This document shows, one piece after another, positions 1-8,820 of a DNA stretch of 64,000 nt. This DNA comes from Kosakonia pseudosacchari. GTDB lineage: Bacteria; Pseudomonadota; Gammaproteobacteria; Enterobacterales; Enterobacteriaceae. The notes beneath the pieces are model-generated. The model ran no database searches and was not told where the DNA came from. It worked only from the letters and a program-made list of their open reading frames with translations. The position numbers and the translations under genes are program-made. Location of the stretch: positions 434,001 to 498,000 of the forward strand of contig NZ_FXWP01000025.1 of NCBI RefSeq assembly GCF_900184035.1, written 5' to 3'. How positions within the stretch are numbered: the stretch's first letter is position 1; every line of letters starts with the position of its first letter.

Positions 1-113
1 TGGTTAATAACCGGGATATCGCCAGAGCCAGCCGTCGCAAACGCGAGCAAACCCTCAATACAGATTACGGCGATTTATCGCTGTATACGCAGCTAAACCG
101 GAGCGCGAAATGA
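1..113 (+). CDS. hycB: Formate hydrogenlyase iron-sulfur subunit HycB, 3' end only
   Basis: The frame is open from the first base and ends with TGA at 111-113. The last 36 residues include the stretch RASRRKREQTLNTDYGDL, which resembles the C-terminus of E. coli HycB as I remember it. HycB is the polyferredoxin-type subunit that carries electrons from formate dehydrogenase H into hydrogenase 3. The stop overlaps the hycC start (ATGA), so the two are probably translationally coupled. The start and the Fe-S motifs lie outside the window. Confidence 0.9.
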   Translation, partial: VNNRDIARASRRKREQTLNTDYGDLSLYTQLNRSAK

Positions 114-1924
114 CTATCCTCTCTTTGTTAAGCGCTGCTGTCGCGGTGCTTACTTGCGCCGCCATGTTGGCCTATCTGTTTATGCCGTTTAAAGCGTTAA
201 GCGGTCTGTTTGCCGGGCTTGGCGGCGCTATCGGCTGCGCAATGACAGCGGCCTGTGGCGTGATGGCGTTAACAGACACCGTTACGGTGAGCGGCATGAT
301 ACCGCTGATTCAGTATCACATTCTGGTCACTCCACTGAGTGCCATATGGCTGATAACGCTCGGCGTTTGCGGCGGTTTCGTTAGCCTGTTCTCCATTTAC
401 TGGCATCATCATGAAGCAGTGAAAGCCAACGGTTTGCTGATGAACTTGCTGCTGGCTGCGGCGCTGTGCGCGGTGAGCGCGGCAAACGTCGGCGCACTGG
501 TGATCATGGCGGAAATCATGGCGTTGAGCGCGGTGTTCCTCACCGGCTGTAGCAAATCCGGCAAGCTGTGGTTTGTCATGGGTCGCTTCGGTACGGTACT
601 GCTGGCGGTGGCCTGCTGGCTGCTGTGGCAGCGTTACCAGACGCTGGATTTTGCCCTGCTCGCCACCCACGCGCTCGACAGCGACATCTGGCTGCTCGGG
701 GTGATCGGGTTTGGCCTGCTGGCCGGGATTATTCCGCTGCATGCCTGGGTGCCGCAGGCGCATGCCACTGCGCCCGCACCGGCGGCGGCGCTGTTTTCCA
801 CGGTGGTGATGAAAGTCGGTTTGTTCGGCATTTTGAGCCTTTCACTGCTCGGCGGCCAACCGCCGCTGTGGTGGGGCGTTGCGCTGCTGGTATTCGGCAT
901 CATGACTGCCTTTGTTGGCGGGCTGTATGCCTTGATGGAGCATAATATCCAGCGCCTGCTGGCATACCACACGCTGGAGAACATCGGCATTATTCTGCTC
1001 GGCCTGGGCGCTGGCGTGACCGGCCTTGCGCTGCAGCAACCTGTTCTTCTGGCGCTGGGGCTGACCGGCGGCCTGTATCACCTTTTCAACCACAGTCTGT
1101 TTAAAAGCACGCTGTTTCTCGGCGCGGGGACACTGTGGTTTGGCACTGGTTATCGCGATATCGAAAAACTGGGCGGCATCGGTAAAAAGATGCCGGTTAT
1201 CTCGCTGGCAATGCTGGTCGGGCTGATGGCGATGGCGGCGCTGCCGCCGCTCAACGGTTTTGCCGGTGAGTGGGTGATTTATCAATCCTTCTTTAGTTTA
1301 AGCGCCAGCGGTCATTTCCTGCTGCAACTGCTGGGGCCGCTGCTGGCGGTTGGCCTGGCAATTACCGGCGCGCTGGCGGTGATGTGCATGGCGAAAGTCT
1401 ATGGCGTCACTTTTCTTGGCGCGCCGCGTAGCGCTCAGGCGGAAAACCCACGTTCCATTCCCTGGTTAATGACTGGCGTGGTCGCCGCGCTGGCCATTTG
1501 TTGCGTTATTGGCGGTGTTGCCGCGCCGTGGCTGATGCCGCGCCTGTTTGCCGCCGTACCGTTGCCGTTGCAAACGGCAAATACCGTGGTGTCGCAACCG
1601 ATGATTGCGCTGTTGCTGATTGCCACGCCGCTGCTGCCGTTGCTGCTGATGATGCTGTTTAAAGGCGATCGCCTGCCTGCCCGCCGTCGCGGTAGCGCCT
1701 GGGTGTGCGGTTACGATCACGAAAGATCAATGGTGATTACCGCGCATGGTTTCGCCATGCCGGTGAAAGCGGCCTTTGCCCCGGTGCTGAAGCTGCGCAA
1801 ATGGCTGGAGCCCCGGCTTCCTGTCCCCGGCTGGCACGGTGATAGCGCGCCGGTGCTGTTTCGCCGGCTGGCGCTGATTGAGCTGGCGGTGCTGGTGGTA
1901 GTGGTGATTTCACGAGGAGCCTGA
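110..1924 (+). CDS. hycC: Formate hydrogenlyase membrane subunit HycC (hydrogenase 3)
   Basis: This 604-residue, highly hydrophobic protein has the length of E. coli HycC (about 608). It belongs to the proton-translocating antiporter-like family related to NuoL and NuoN. Many transmembrane segments are evident. The central part contains the family stretch PLHAWVPQAHATAPAPAAAL (around residues 210-230) and the helix LLAYHTLENIGIILLGLG. HycC anchors the soluble hydrogenase-3/formate dehydrogenase arm in the inner membrane. It begins inside the hycB stop and ends overlapping the hycD start by one base, as expected in the tightly packed hyc operon. Confidence 0.97.
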   Translation: MTILSLLSAAVAVLTCAAMLAYLFMPFKALSGLFAGLGGAIGCAMTAACGVMALTDTVTVSGMIPLIQYHILVTPLSAIWLITLGVCGGFVSLFSIYWHHHEAVKANGLLMNLLLAAALCAVSAANVGALVIMAEIMALSAVFLTGCSKSGKLWFVMGRFGTVLLAVACWLLWQRYQTLDFALLATHALDSDIWLLGVIGFGLLAGIIPLHAWVPQAHATAPAPAAALFSTVVMKVGLFGILSLSLLGGQPPLWWGVALLVFGIMTAFVGGLYALMEHNIQRLLAYHTLENIGIILLGLGAGVTGLALQQPVLLALGLTGGLYHLFNHSLFKSTLFLGAGTLWFGTGYRDIEKLGGIGKKMPVISLAMLVGLMAMAALPPLNGFAGEWVIYQSFFSLSASGHFLLQLLGPLLAVGLAITGALAVMCMAKVYGVTFLGAPRSAQAENPRSIPWLMTGVVAALAICCVIGGVAAPWLMPRLFAAVPLPLQTANTVVSQPMIALLLIATPLLPLLLMMLFKGDRLPARRRGSAWVCGYDHERSMVITAHGFAMPVKAAFAPVLKLRKWLEPRLPVPGWHGDSAPVLFRRLALIELAVLVVVVISRGA

Positions 1925-2853
1925 TGATGAGTTTTCTGTTTGCTTTACTCCAGGCGCTGGTGTTGTTTGCCGCAGCGCCGCTGCTTTCCGGCATCAGCCG
2001 CGTGGTGCGTGCGCGTTTACACAACCGGCGCGGGCCGGGCGTGCTGCAGGAATACCGCGATCTGCTGAAACTGCTGGGACGGCAAAGTATTGCTCCGGCG
2101 GCGTCGGGCTGGGTATTTCGCCTGACACCGTTTGTGATGGTGGGCGTCATGTTGACCGTCGCGACCGCGTTACCGGTGGTGACGATTGCCTCGCCGCTGC
2201 CGGAACTGGGCGATCTGATCACGCTGATTTACCTGTTCGCCATTGCCCGCTTTTTCTTTGCCATCGCCGGGCTTGATACCGGCAGCCCGTTTACCGGGCT
2301 AGGCGCGAGCCGTGAAGCGATGCTCGGTGTGCTGGTCGAGCCGATTTTGCTGCTTGGCCTGTGGGTGGCGGCGCTGGTCGCCGGTTCCACGCACATTAGC
2401 CATATCACCAATGCCGTTTATCACTGGCCGCTATCGCGCAGCATTCCTCTGTTGCTGGCGCTGTGCGCCTGCGCGTTCGCCACCTTTATCGAGATGGGCA
2501 AACTGCCGTTTGATCTCGCGGAAGCGGAGCAGGAGTTGCAGGAAGGGCCGCTGTCTGAGTACAGCGGCAGCGGTTTTGCCGTGCTGAAGTGGGGCATCAG
2601 CTTAAAACAGCTAGTGGTGCTGCAACTGTTTGTTGGCGTGTTTCTGCCCTGGGGGCAGATGACCACCTTTAGCGCCGCCGGTTTGCTGCTGGCACTGGCG
2701 ATCGCCGTGGTGAAACTGGTCGCTGGCGTGCTGATTATTGCCCTGTTTGAGAACAGCATGGCGCGTTTGCGTTTTGTTGCTACTTCGCGCGTGACGTGGG
2801 CCGGTTTCGGCGTCGCCTTTTTAGCCTTCGTCTCCTTGCTGGCGACGTATTAA
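1924..2853 (+). CDS. hycD: Formate hydrogenlyase membrane subunit HycD (hydrogenase 3)
   Basis: This 309-residue protein is a multi-pass membrane protein of the NuoH/HyfC family, close to the 307 residues of E. coli HycD. The family loop is visible as KLPFDLAEAEQELQEGPLSEY (around residues 192-212), with the acidic residues that face the hydrogenase module. HycD couples the HycE/HycG catalytic arm to the membrane. Its ATG overlaps the hycC stop by one base, and only 12 bases separate its stop from the chosen hycE start. Confidence 0.97.
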   Translation: MMSFLFALLQALVLFAAAPLLSGISRVVRARLHNRRGPGVLQEYRDLLKLLGRQSIAPAASGWVFRLTPFVMVGVMLTVATALPVVTIASPLPELGDLITLIYLFAIARFFFAIAGLDTGSPFTGLGASREAMLGVLVEPILLLGLWVAALVAGSTHISHITNAVYHWPLSRSIPLLLALCACAFATFIEMGKLPFDLAEAEQELQEGPLSEYSGSGFAVLKWGISLKQLVVLQLFVGVFLPWGQMTTFSAAGLLLALAIAVVKLVAGVLIIALFENSMARLRFVATSRVTWAGFGVAFLAFVSLLATY

Positions 2854-2865
2854 GAGAGTTTGAGC

Positions 2866-4578
2866 ATGTCTGAAGAAAAAATCGGTCAACACTATCTTGC
2901 CGCCCTGCACGAGAAATTTCCCGGCGTGGTGCTGGATGAAGCGTGGCAGACCAAAGACCAGATTACCGTCACCATCAAAGTGAACTACCTGCCGGAAGTC
3001 GTCGAGTACCTGTACTACCAACAGGGCGGCTGGCTTTCCGTGCTGTTTGGCAACGACGAACGCAAACTGAACGGTCATTTTGCCGTTTATTACGTGCTGT
3101 CGATGGAGCAGGGCGTCAAATGCTGGATTACCGTGCGTGTGGAAGTGGATGCGCTGAAACCAGAATACCCGTCAGTAACACCGCGCGTACCGGCGGCGGT
3201 GTGGGGCGAGCGCGAAGTGCGCGATATGTACGGTCTGATCCCGGTAGGCCTGCCGGATGAGCGCCGCCTGGTGCTGCCGGATGACTGGCCGGATGAACTC
3301 TACCCGCTGCGTAAAGACAGCATGGATTATCGCCAGCGTCCGGCGCCGACCACCGATGCGGAAACCTACGAGTTTATTAACGAGCTGGGCGATAAGAAAA
3401 ACAATGTGGTGCCGATTGGCCCGCTGCATGTGACCTCGGACGAACCGGGCCATTTCCGCCTGTTTGTTGATGGCGAGAATATTGTCGATGCCGACTACCG
3501 CATGTTTTACGTCCATCGCGGCATGGAGAAGCTGGCGGAAACCCGCATGGGTTACAACGAAGTCACGTTCCTTTCCGATCGCGTCTGCGGTATCTGCGGT
3601 TTTGCCCACAGCACGGCCTATACCACGTCGGTTGAAAACGCGATGGGCATCGTGGTGCCGGAACGCGCGCAGATGATCCGCGCCATTTTGCTCGAAGTGG
3701 AACGCCTGCACTCGCACTTGCTCAACCTGGGGCTGGCCTGCCACTTTGTTGGTTTTGACTCCGGATTTATGCAGTTTTTCCGCGTGCGCGAAGCCTCCAT
3801 GAAAATGGCGGAAATCCTCACCGGGGCGCGTAAAACCTACGGTCTGAACCTGATTGGCGGTATCCGCCGCGACATGTTGAAAGACGACATGATCCAGACG
3901 CGCCAGTTAGCACAGCAGATGCGCCGCGATGTCACCGAGCTGGTGGAGGTGCTGATGAGTACGCCGAACATTGAGCAGCGCACCGTGGGCATTGGTCGCC
4001 TCGATCCGCAAATCGCTCGCGATTTCAGTAATGTCGGCCCGATGGTGCGCGCCAGCGGTCACGCCCGTGATACCCGCGCCGATCACCCGTTTGTCGGTTA
4101 CGGTCTGCTGCCGATGACCGTGCATTCCGAACAGGGCTGCGATGTGATTTCACGCCTGAAAGTGCGCATCAACGAAGTGCTGAGCGCACTCAATATGATC
4201 GATTACGGTCTGGATAACTTGCCTGGCGGCCCGCTGATGGTGGAAGGCTTTACCTATATTCCGCACCGTTTCGCGCTCGGTTTCTCTGAAGCGCCGCGCG
4301 GGGACGATATTCACTGGAGCATGACCGGCGATAACCAGAAACTTTACCGCTGGCGCTGCCGCGCGGCGACGTACGCCAACTGGCCGACGCTGCGCTATAT
4401 GTTGCGCGGTAACACGGTTTCCGACGCACCGCTGATCATTGGCAGCCTCGACCCTTGCTACTCCTGCACCGACCGCATGACGGTGGTGGATGTGCGCAAG
4501 AAGAAAAGTAAGGTCGTGGCTTACAAAGAGCTGGAGCGTTACGGGGTTGAGCGTAAGAACTCGCCGTTGAAATCGTGA
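2866..4578 (+). CDS. hycE: Hydrogenase 3 large catalytic subunit HycE
   Basis: HycE is the [NiFe]-hydrogenase large subunit of formate hydrogenlyase. The N-terminal third resembles NuoC and the rest NuoD. The two nickel-binding CxxC motifs are present: RVCGICGFAH, with its first Cys at residue 241, and DPCYSC near the C-terminus. The sequence CTDR-MTVV after the second motif is the expected cleavage point for the maturation protease HycI encoded downstream. I chose the ATG at 2866 (protein begins MSEEK, 570 aa) because it follows an AAGAGAG ribosome-binding site and matches the E. coli start. An in-frame TTG two codons upstream is less likely. Confidence 0.97.
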   Translation: MSEEKIGQHYLAALHEKFPGVVLDEAWQTKDQITVTIKVNYLPEVVEYLYYQQGGWLSVLFGNDERKLNGHFAVYYVLSMEQGVKCWITVRVEVDALKPEYPSVTPRVPAAVWGEREVRDMYGLIPVGLPDERRLVLPDDWPDELYPLRKDSMDYRQRPAPTTDAETYEFINELGDKKNNVVPIGPLHVTSDEPGHFRLFVDGENIVDADYRMFYVHRGMEKLAETRMGYNEVTFLSDRVCGICGFAHSTAYTTSVENAMGIVVPERAQMIRAILLEVERLHSHLLNLGLACHFVGFDSGFMQFFRVREASMKMAEILTGARKTYGLNLIGGIRRDMLKDDMIQTRQLAQQMRRDVTELVEVLMSTPNIEQRTVGIGRLDPQIARDFSNVGPMVRASGHARDTRADHPFVGYGLLPMTVHSEQGCDVISRLKVRINEVLSALNMIDYGLDNLPGGPLMVEGFTYIPHRFALGFSEAPRGDDIHWSMTGDNQKLYRWRCRAATYANWPTLRYMLRGNTVSDAPLIIGSLDPCYSCTDRMTVVDVRKKKSKVVAYKELERYGVERKNSPLKS

Positions 4579-4594
4579 GGGGAGAACGGTAGCG

Positions 4595-5137
4595 ATGTTT
4601 ACCTTTATCAAAAAAGTGATCAAAACCGGCACGGCAACCAGCGATTACCCGCTGTCGCCGATGCCGGTCGACAAAAACTTTCGCGGCAAGCCGCAGCACA
4701 ACCCGCAGCAGTGCATTGGCTGTGCAGCCTGCGTCAACGCCTGCCCGTCGAATGCGCTGTCGGTAGAAACCGATCTCGCCACCGGCGAGCTGGCATGGCA
4801 ATTCAATCTGGGGCGCTGCATCTTCTGCGCCCGTTGCGAAGAAGTGTGCCCGACGGCCGCTATCACGCTTTCGCAGGAGTATGAACTGGCGGTGTGGAAC
4901 AAAGCCGATTTCCTGCAACAGTCGCGCTTTGAACTGTGCCAGTGCCGCGAATGCGCCCGGCCATTCGCGGTGCAAAAAGAGATCGACTACGCCATCGCGC
5001 TGCTGGCGCATAACGGCGATAGCCGGGCAGAGCTGCACCGTGAAAGTTTTGAAACCTGCCCGGAGTGTAAGCGCCAGAAGTGCCTGGTGCCGTCCGATCG
5101 TATTGAATTGACCCGCCATATGAGAGAGGCCAGCTAA
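4595..5137 (+). CDS. hycF: Formate hydrogenlyase ferredoxin-like subunit HycF
   Basis: This 180-residue protein has two classical 4Fe-4S cluster motifs, [12 protein letters not shown] and [12 protein letters not shown], in its N-terminal half, like the NuoI family. Further Cys pairs ([15 protein letters not shown]) lie in the C-terminal half and may bind metal. HycF relays electrons between HycB and the HycG/HycE hydrogenase core on the cytoplasmic side. The gene follows hycE after 16 bases with a GGGGAGAA ribosome-binding site. Its stop overlaps the hycG start by one base. Confidence 0.96.
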   Translation: MFTFIKKVIKTGTATSDYPLSPMPVDKNFRGKPQHNPQQCIGCAACVNACPSNALSVETDLATGELAWQFNLGRCIFCARCEEVCPTAAITLSQEYELAVWNKADFLQQSRFELCQCRECARPFAVQKEIDYAIALLAHNGDSRAELHRESFETCPECKRQKCLVPSDRIELTRHMREAS

Positions 5138-5901
5138 TGAGCCAGCTGTTAGGTCCGCGCGATGCGGACGGTATTCCGGTACCGATGACGGTGGAGGAGT
5201 CCATCGCCAGCATGAAAGCCTCGCTGCTGAATAAGATCAAACGTTCCGCCTATGTCTACCGCGTGGACTGCGGCGGTTGCAACGGCTGCGAAATTGAAAT
5301 TTTCGCCACGCTTTCGCCGCTGTTCGACGCTGAACGCTTTGGTATCAAAGTGGTTCCGTCACCGCGCCATGCCGATATTCTGCTGTTTACCGGGGCGGTA
5401 ACCCGCGCGATGCGATCGCCTGCGCTGCGTGCCTGGCAATCTGCGCCGGATCCCAAAATCTGTATCTCCTACGGCGCGTGCGGCAACAGCGGTGGTATCT
5501 TCCACGACCTGTACTGCGTGTGGGGCGGCACCGATAAAATTGTGCCGGTGGATGTTTATATTCCCGGCTGCCCGCCAACGCCCGCTGCCACACTGTATGG
5601 TTTCGCCATGGCGCTGGGCTTGCTGGAGCAGAAAATCCATGCTCGTCTGCCGGGTGAGCAGGACGACCAGCCAGCCGAGATTTTGCACCCGACAATGGTG
5701 CAGCCGCTGCGCGTGAAAGTCGATCGCACCGCCCGTCGGCTGGCGGGTTACCGCTACGGTCGTCAGATTGCCGATGACTATCTGCGTTTGCGAAGCATCG
5801 GCGAACATGAAGTGGTGAACTGGCTGGCGCAGGAAAACGATCCGCGCCTGACCGAGATTGTTAGCCATCTGAACCAGGTGGTGCAGGAGGCGAAAATCTG
5901 A
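5137..5901 (+). CDS. hycG: Hydrogenase 3 small subunit HycG
   Basis: HycG is the NuoB-like small subunit of hydrogenase 3 that carries the proximal 4Fe-4S cluster. At 254 residues it matches the E. coli protein (255). The ligands are visible as CGGCNGCE (around residues 46-53), a further Cys in [10 protein letters not shown], and the PGCPPTP motif. The C-terminal tail beyond the NuoB-like domain is typical of HycG. The start overlaps the hycF stop (TAATG) and the stop overlaps the hycH start, so coupling along the operon is expected. Confidence 0.96.
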   Translation: MSQLLGPRDADGIPVPMTVEESIASMKASLLNKIKRSAYVYRVDCGGCNGCEIEIFATLSPLFDAERFGIKVVPSPRHADILLFTGAVTRAMRSPALRAWQSAPDPKICISYGACGNSGGIFHDLYCVWGGTDKIVPVDVYIPGCPPTPAATLYGFAMALGLLEQKIHARLPGEQDDQPAEILHPTMVQPLRVKVDRTARRLAGYRYGRQIADDYLRLRSIGEHEVVNWLAQENDPRLTEIVSHLNQVVQEAKI

Positions 5902-6311
5902 TGGGCGAATCGGTGGTCTTTAGCCAGTTGCGGCGTAAATTTATCGACGAGAACGACGCTACACCCGCACAGGCGCAGCAAGTGGTTTATTACAGCCTGG
6001 CTATCGGCCACCATTTGGGGGTGATCGACTGCCTGGAAACGGCGCTCTCCTGCCCGTGGGATGAGTACCTGGCGTGGATCGCCACGCTGGAGGCGGGCAG
6101 CGAGGCACGGCGCAAAATGGAAGGCGTGCCGCGCTATGGCGAAATTGTTATCGACAGCACGCACGTGATGCTGCTGGCAAACGCGTTTGATCGGGCGCAG
6201 GCGCGGCAAAATGCGCAGCAGCTCGCCTGGAGCAAAGCGCTGCTGTCGATGCTGCATGATATCCATCAGGAAAGCGCCATCTATTTAATGGTGAGGAGAT
6301 TACGTGACTGA
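5901..6311 (+). CDS. hycH: Formate hydrogenlyase maturation protein HycH
   Basis: This 136-residue protein has the size and sequence character of HycH, a small cytoplasmic protein. In E. coli it is needed for assembly of active hydrogenase 3 and is not a structural subunit. No cofactor motif is visible. Its position between hycG and hycI matches the conserved order. The start overlaps the hycG stop by one base and the end overlaps hycI by 8 bases. Confidence 0.93.
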   Translation: MGESVVFSQLRRKFIDENDATPAQAQQVVYYSLAIGHHLGVIDCLETALSCPWDEYLAWIATLEAGSEARRKMEGVPRYGEIVIDSTHVMLLANAFDRAQARQNAQQLAWSKALLSMLHDIHQESAIYLMVRRLRD

Positions 6312-6759
6312 CGTATTGCTGTGTGTCGGCAACAGTATGATGGGCGACGATGGCGCAGGCCCGCTGCTGGCGCAAATGTGCGCCGAAAACCCGCAAGGTA
6401 ACTGGCAGGTGATTGACGGTGGCAGCGCGCCGGAAAACGATGTGGTCGCGATTCGCGAACTGAAACCCTCACGGCTGCTGATTGTCGATGCGACCGATAT
6501 GGGGCTCAACCCTGGTGATATCCGCGTGGTGGACCCGGATGACATTGCCGAAATGTTCCTGATGACCACCCACAATATGCCGCTTAACTACCTGATTGAT
6601 CAGTTGAAAGAAGATATCGGCGAGGTGATTTTTCTTGGAATTCAGCCGGATATTGTCGGGTTTTACTACCCGATGACGCCGCCGGTAAAAGCTGCGGTGG
6701 AATGTATCTACCAGCGGCTGGCGGGCTGGGAAGGTAACGGCGGTTTCGACAATCTGTAA
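6304..6759 (+). CDS. hycI: Hydrogenase 3 maturation endopeptidase HycI
   Basis: HycI removes the C-terminal peptide of HycE after nickel insertion. The 151-residue sequence contains the HybD/HycI signature, including GNSMMGDDGAGP at the N-terminus, the nickel-sensing Asp in VDATDMGL and the loop TTHNMPLNYL. The start is GTG at 6304, preceded by GAGGAG and overlapping hycH. The C-terminus is a few residues shorter than in E. coli (156). It is the last gene of the hyc operon and is followed by a hairpin terminator. Confidence 0.96.
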   Translation: MTDVLLCVGNSMMGDDGAGPLLAQMCAENPQGNWQVIDGGSAPENDVVAIRELKPSRLLIVDATDMGLNPGDIRVVDPDDIAEMFLMTTHNMPLNYLIDQLKEDIGEVIFLGIQPDIVGFYYPMTPPVKAAVECIYQRLAGWEGNGGFDNL

Positions 6760-6763
6760 ACGG

Positions 6764-6790
6764 TGCGCCGGTTGCCCGGCGCAGTCATTT
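6764..6790 (+). terminator. Terminator of the hyc operon
   Basis: An 8-bp perfect stem with a 4-base loop (TGCGCCGG-TTGC-CCGGCGCA) lies five bases after the hycI stop. A weak T-containing tail (GTCATTT) follows. It sits between hycI and the convergent GGDEF gene and could serve both. Confidence 0.65.
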
Positions 6791-6795
6791 AACAA

Positions 6796-7752
6796 CTAAC
6801 GACGACGTTTTTCCGCGTACATCACTTTGTCGCAATCTTCCAGCATGTCGCGCAGCGTGGCGTATCGACTGCCGCCATTTTCAATAATGCCGTGCGAATA
6901 GTTGATGTGGTAATTCTTACCGGACAGATGGTCGATGGCATCCATCCGCGATTGCAGATCGAATAAAAACGCATCCACGTCATTTACGGCGAGATTGCCC
7001 AGCAGTACGGCAAATTCCCCGCCGCCCAGACGCGCGGCGATATCCTGCTCTTTCAGGCATTTCGTCAGGTTACTGGCGAAGATTTTTACCACCTCATCGC
7101 CCTCTTTGCTGCCCAGCAACTCATTGATGGCTTTCAGATTATCAATACTGAAATAGAGCAGGCTGAAGGGTTTTTTATGCTCTTTTAGCCACGCGAAACG
7201 CTTCTCGCCGGTGCGGTAAAAACCGCGATTGTTTGGCATCCCGGTCAGGCTGTCGGTCATCGCCATACTGAGGATCAAAAACTCATCTTCCACGATGGCG
7301 GCGAAGTCGAGCAGGGTGTTGATTTCCGCGCTGGAGAACGGGCGCGGATAGGTATCAATAATACAAATCGTCCCGGCAATAGCCCCGTCCGGCAGACGCA
7401 CCGGGCAGCCTGCGTAAAAGCGCACCCAGGGCTCACCAACGACAAACGGGTTATCGGCAAAACGCGGATCGGCGAGGGTATCTTTCACAATGAAAGTCCC
7501 CTCTTCGAGGATGGCGTGTGCGCAAAAGGAGAGATTGCGCGGTGTTTCGTGGGTGTCGACACCGCTGCGCGACAGCAACCACTGGCGATCGCGATCGAGC
7601 AGGCTGATGACCGCGATCGGTACGTCAAAGGTGGTCTTCGCCGTACGGGTTAACCGGTCAAAGCGCTCATCGTCCTTTTTATCAAGCAAATCCATCATGT
7701 ATAGCGACTTCAGCCGCTCGATTTCATTGACTGGCATGGCCGGAAAGATCAT
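6796..7752 (-). CDS. GAF-GGDEF protein with degenerate active site
   Basis: This 318-residue protein has an N-terminal GAF-like sensor domain (about residues 20-150, with WLLSRSGVD and FCAHAIL) and a C-terminal GGDEF domain (about 155-318, beginning DSLTGMPNNRGF). The GGDEF signature reads GGGEF, so the catalytic acidic third residue is missing. The usual DLDxFK metal-binding stretch reads FSIDNLK, which keeps only the second Asp. Cyclic-di-GMP synthesis is therefore doubtful; the protein may bind GTP or c-di-GMP, or act as a partner. It has no signal peptide or membrane segment, so it should be cytoplasmic. It is the first gene of the accessory block after hycI. Confidence 0.85.
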   Translation of the reverse strand: MIFPAMPVNEIERLKSLYMMDLLDKKDDERFDRLTRTAKTTFDVPIAVISLLDRDRQWLLSRSGVDTHETPRNLSFCAHAILEEGTFIVKDTLADPRFADNPFVVGEPWVRFYAGCPVRLPDGAIAGTICIIDTYPRPFSSAEINTLLDFAAIVEDEFLILSMAMTDSLTGMPNNRGFYRTGEKRFAWLKEHKKPFSLLYFSIDNLKAINELLGSKEGDEVVKIFASNLTKCLKEQDIAARLGGGEFAVLLGNLAVNDVDAFLFDLQSRMDAIDHLSGKNYHINYSHGIIENGGSRYATLRDMLEDCDKVMYAEKRRR

Positions 7753-7802
7753 AGCTCACCCTCGCTCTGTTCTGTTTCCTAAAGTGTAGACAGAACTTCT
7801 GA

Positions 7803-8723
7803 TCATCGCGTTATATATCCGTAACTTGCCTGCCCGCGCACAAAATCGATAAACGCCTGTAGAGGCGCAGGAATTAGCCGCCGGGAGTTGTAATAAAGAT
7901 ACGGGCCGTTAAACGACAGCCACCAGGGTTCCAGCACCGGGATCAGTTCACCGCGTTCAATCGGCGCGCACAGCCACTCTTCAAACAGATAGATAACGCC
8001 ACTACCGGCAATGGCAGCCTGCACGCCCAGATCCATCGCCGCGCCGACGCTAACCACTAAGGCGCCATTGACCTGTACGCGCAACGTTTCACCATCGCGT
8101 TCGAACTCCCACTCCGGCATCACGCCGCTGGCGTAGCGCCCGCGAATGCAGTTGTGAGTAATCAGATCGCGTGGATGTTGCGGTATGCCATGTTGCTGCA
8201 GGTAATGGGGGGAGGCGGCGGCGACAAAACGCTGGCGACGCGGGCCGATGGGCAGCGCGACCATATCCTGCTCCAGACATTCGTCATAGCGGATGCCGGC
8301 ATCACAACTGTCGCGAAAGACATCCTGCACGTTACTTTCGGCAACGATTTCCAGTTGAATGTCCGGATATTGCGCCAGAAAGGCGGGAACAATGGCGGGC
8401 AGCACCAGCCGGGCGGCGCTGACCGGCACGTTCAGGCGCAGCGTACCGCTGGGGGTTGAGCGGTAACGGTTAATGGCGTCGAGCGCCGCGTCCACTTCGC
8501 TCATCGCCGGTTGCAGTCGCTCCATCAGCGCTTTACCCGCATCGGTTAGCGCCACGGTGCGGGTAGTGCGGTTAAACAGGCGCACGCCGAGCTGCTGTTC
8601 AGCGCGGCGCACCGCATCACTCAGGCGGGAAGGGTTGGTGCCGGTCACGCGCGCGGCTTCGCGAAAGCCTCCGGCGTTGGCGACCGCCACAATGGCGTTC
8701 AGCAGGGCGAAGTCCAGCTTCAT
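7803..8723 (-). CDS. LysR-family transcriptional regulator
   Basis: The N-terminal winged helix-turn-helix is typical of LysR proteins (LNAIVAVANAGGFREAARVTGTNPSRLSDAVRRAEQ broken at NPSRLS, residues about 8-45). A periplasmic-binding-like effector domain follows. The start MKLDFALL at 8723 is preferred because it places the helix-turn-helix at the normal distance from the N-terminus; the frame also opens 16 codons earlier at 8771. The gene is divergent from the aldo-keto reductase at 8821, the usual layout for a LysR regulator and its target. The effector is unknown. Confidence 0.88.
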   Translation of the reverse strand: MKLDFALLNAIVAVANAGGFREAARVTGTNPSRLSDAVRRAEQQLGVRLFNRTTRTVALTDAGKALMERLQPAMSEVDAALDAINRYRSTPSGTLRLNVPVSAARLVLPAIVPAFLAQYPDIQLEIVAESNVQDVFRDSCDAGIRYDECLEQDMVALPIGPRRQRFVAAASPHYLQQHGIPQHPRDLITHNCIRGRYASGVMPEWEFERDGETLRVQVNGALVVSVGAAMDLGVQAAIAGSGVIYLFEEWLCAPIERGELIPVLEPWWLSFNGPYLYYNSRRLIPAPLQAFIDFVRGQASYGYITR

Positions 8724-8820
8724 TGTTCGGTTAACCGTACAGTGTGTATGAATTTCAACGGATTGTTGCACAGCAACGATGCTCCTACAATCTGTTTACT
8801 TAATGCACAGGAGGTACTCC

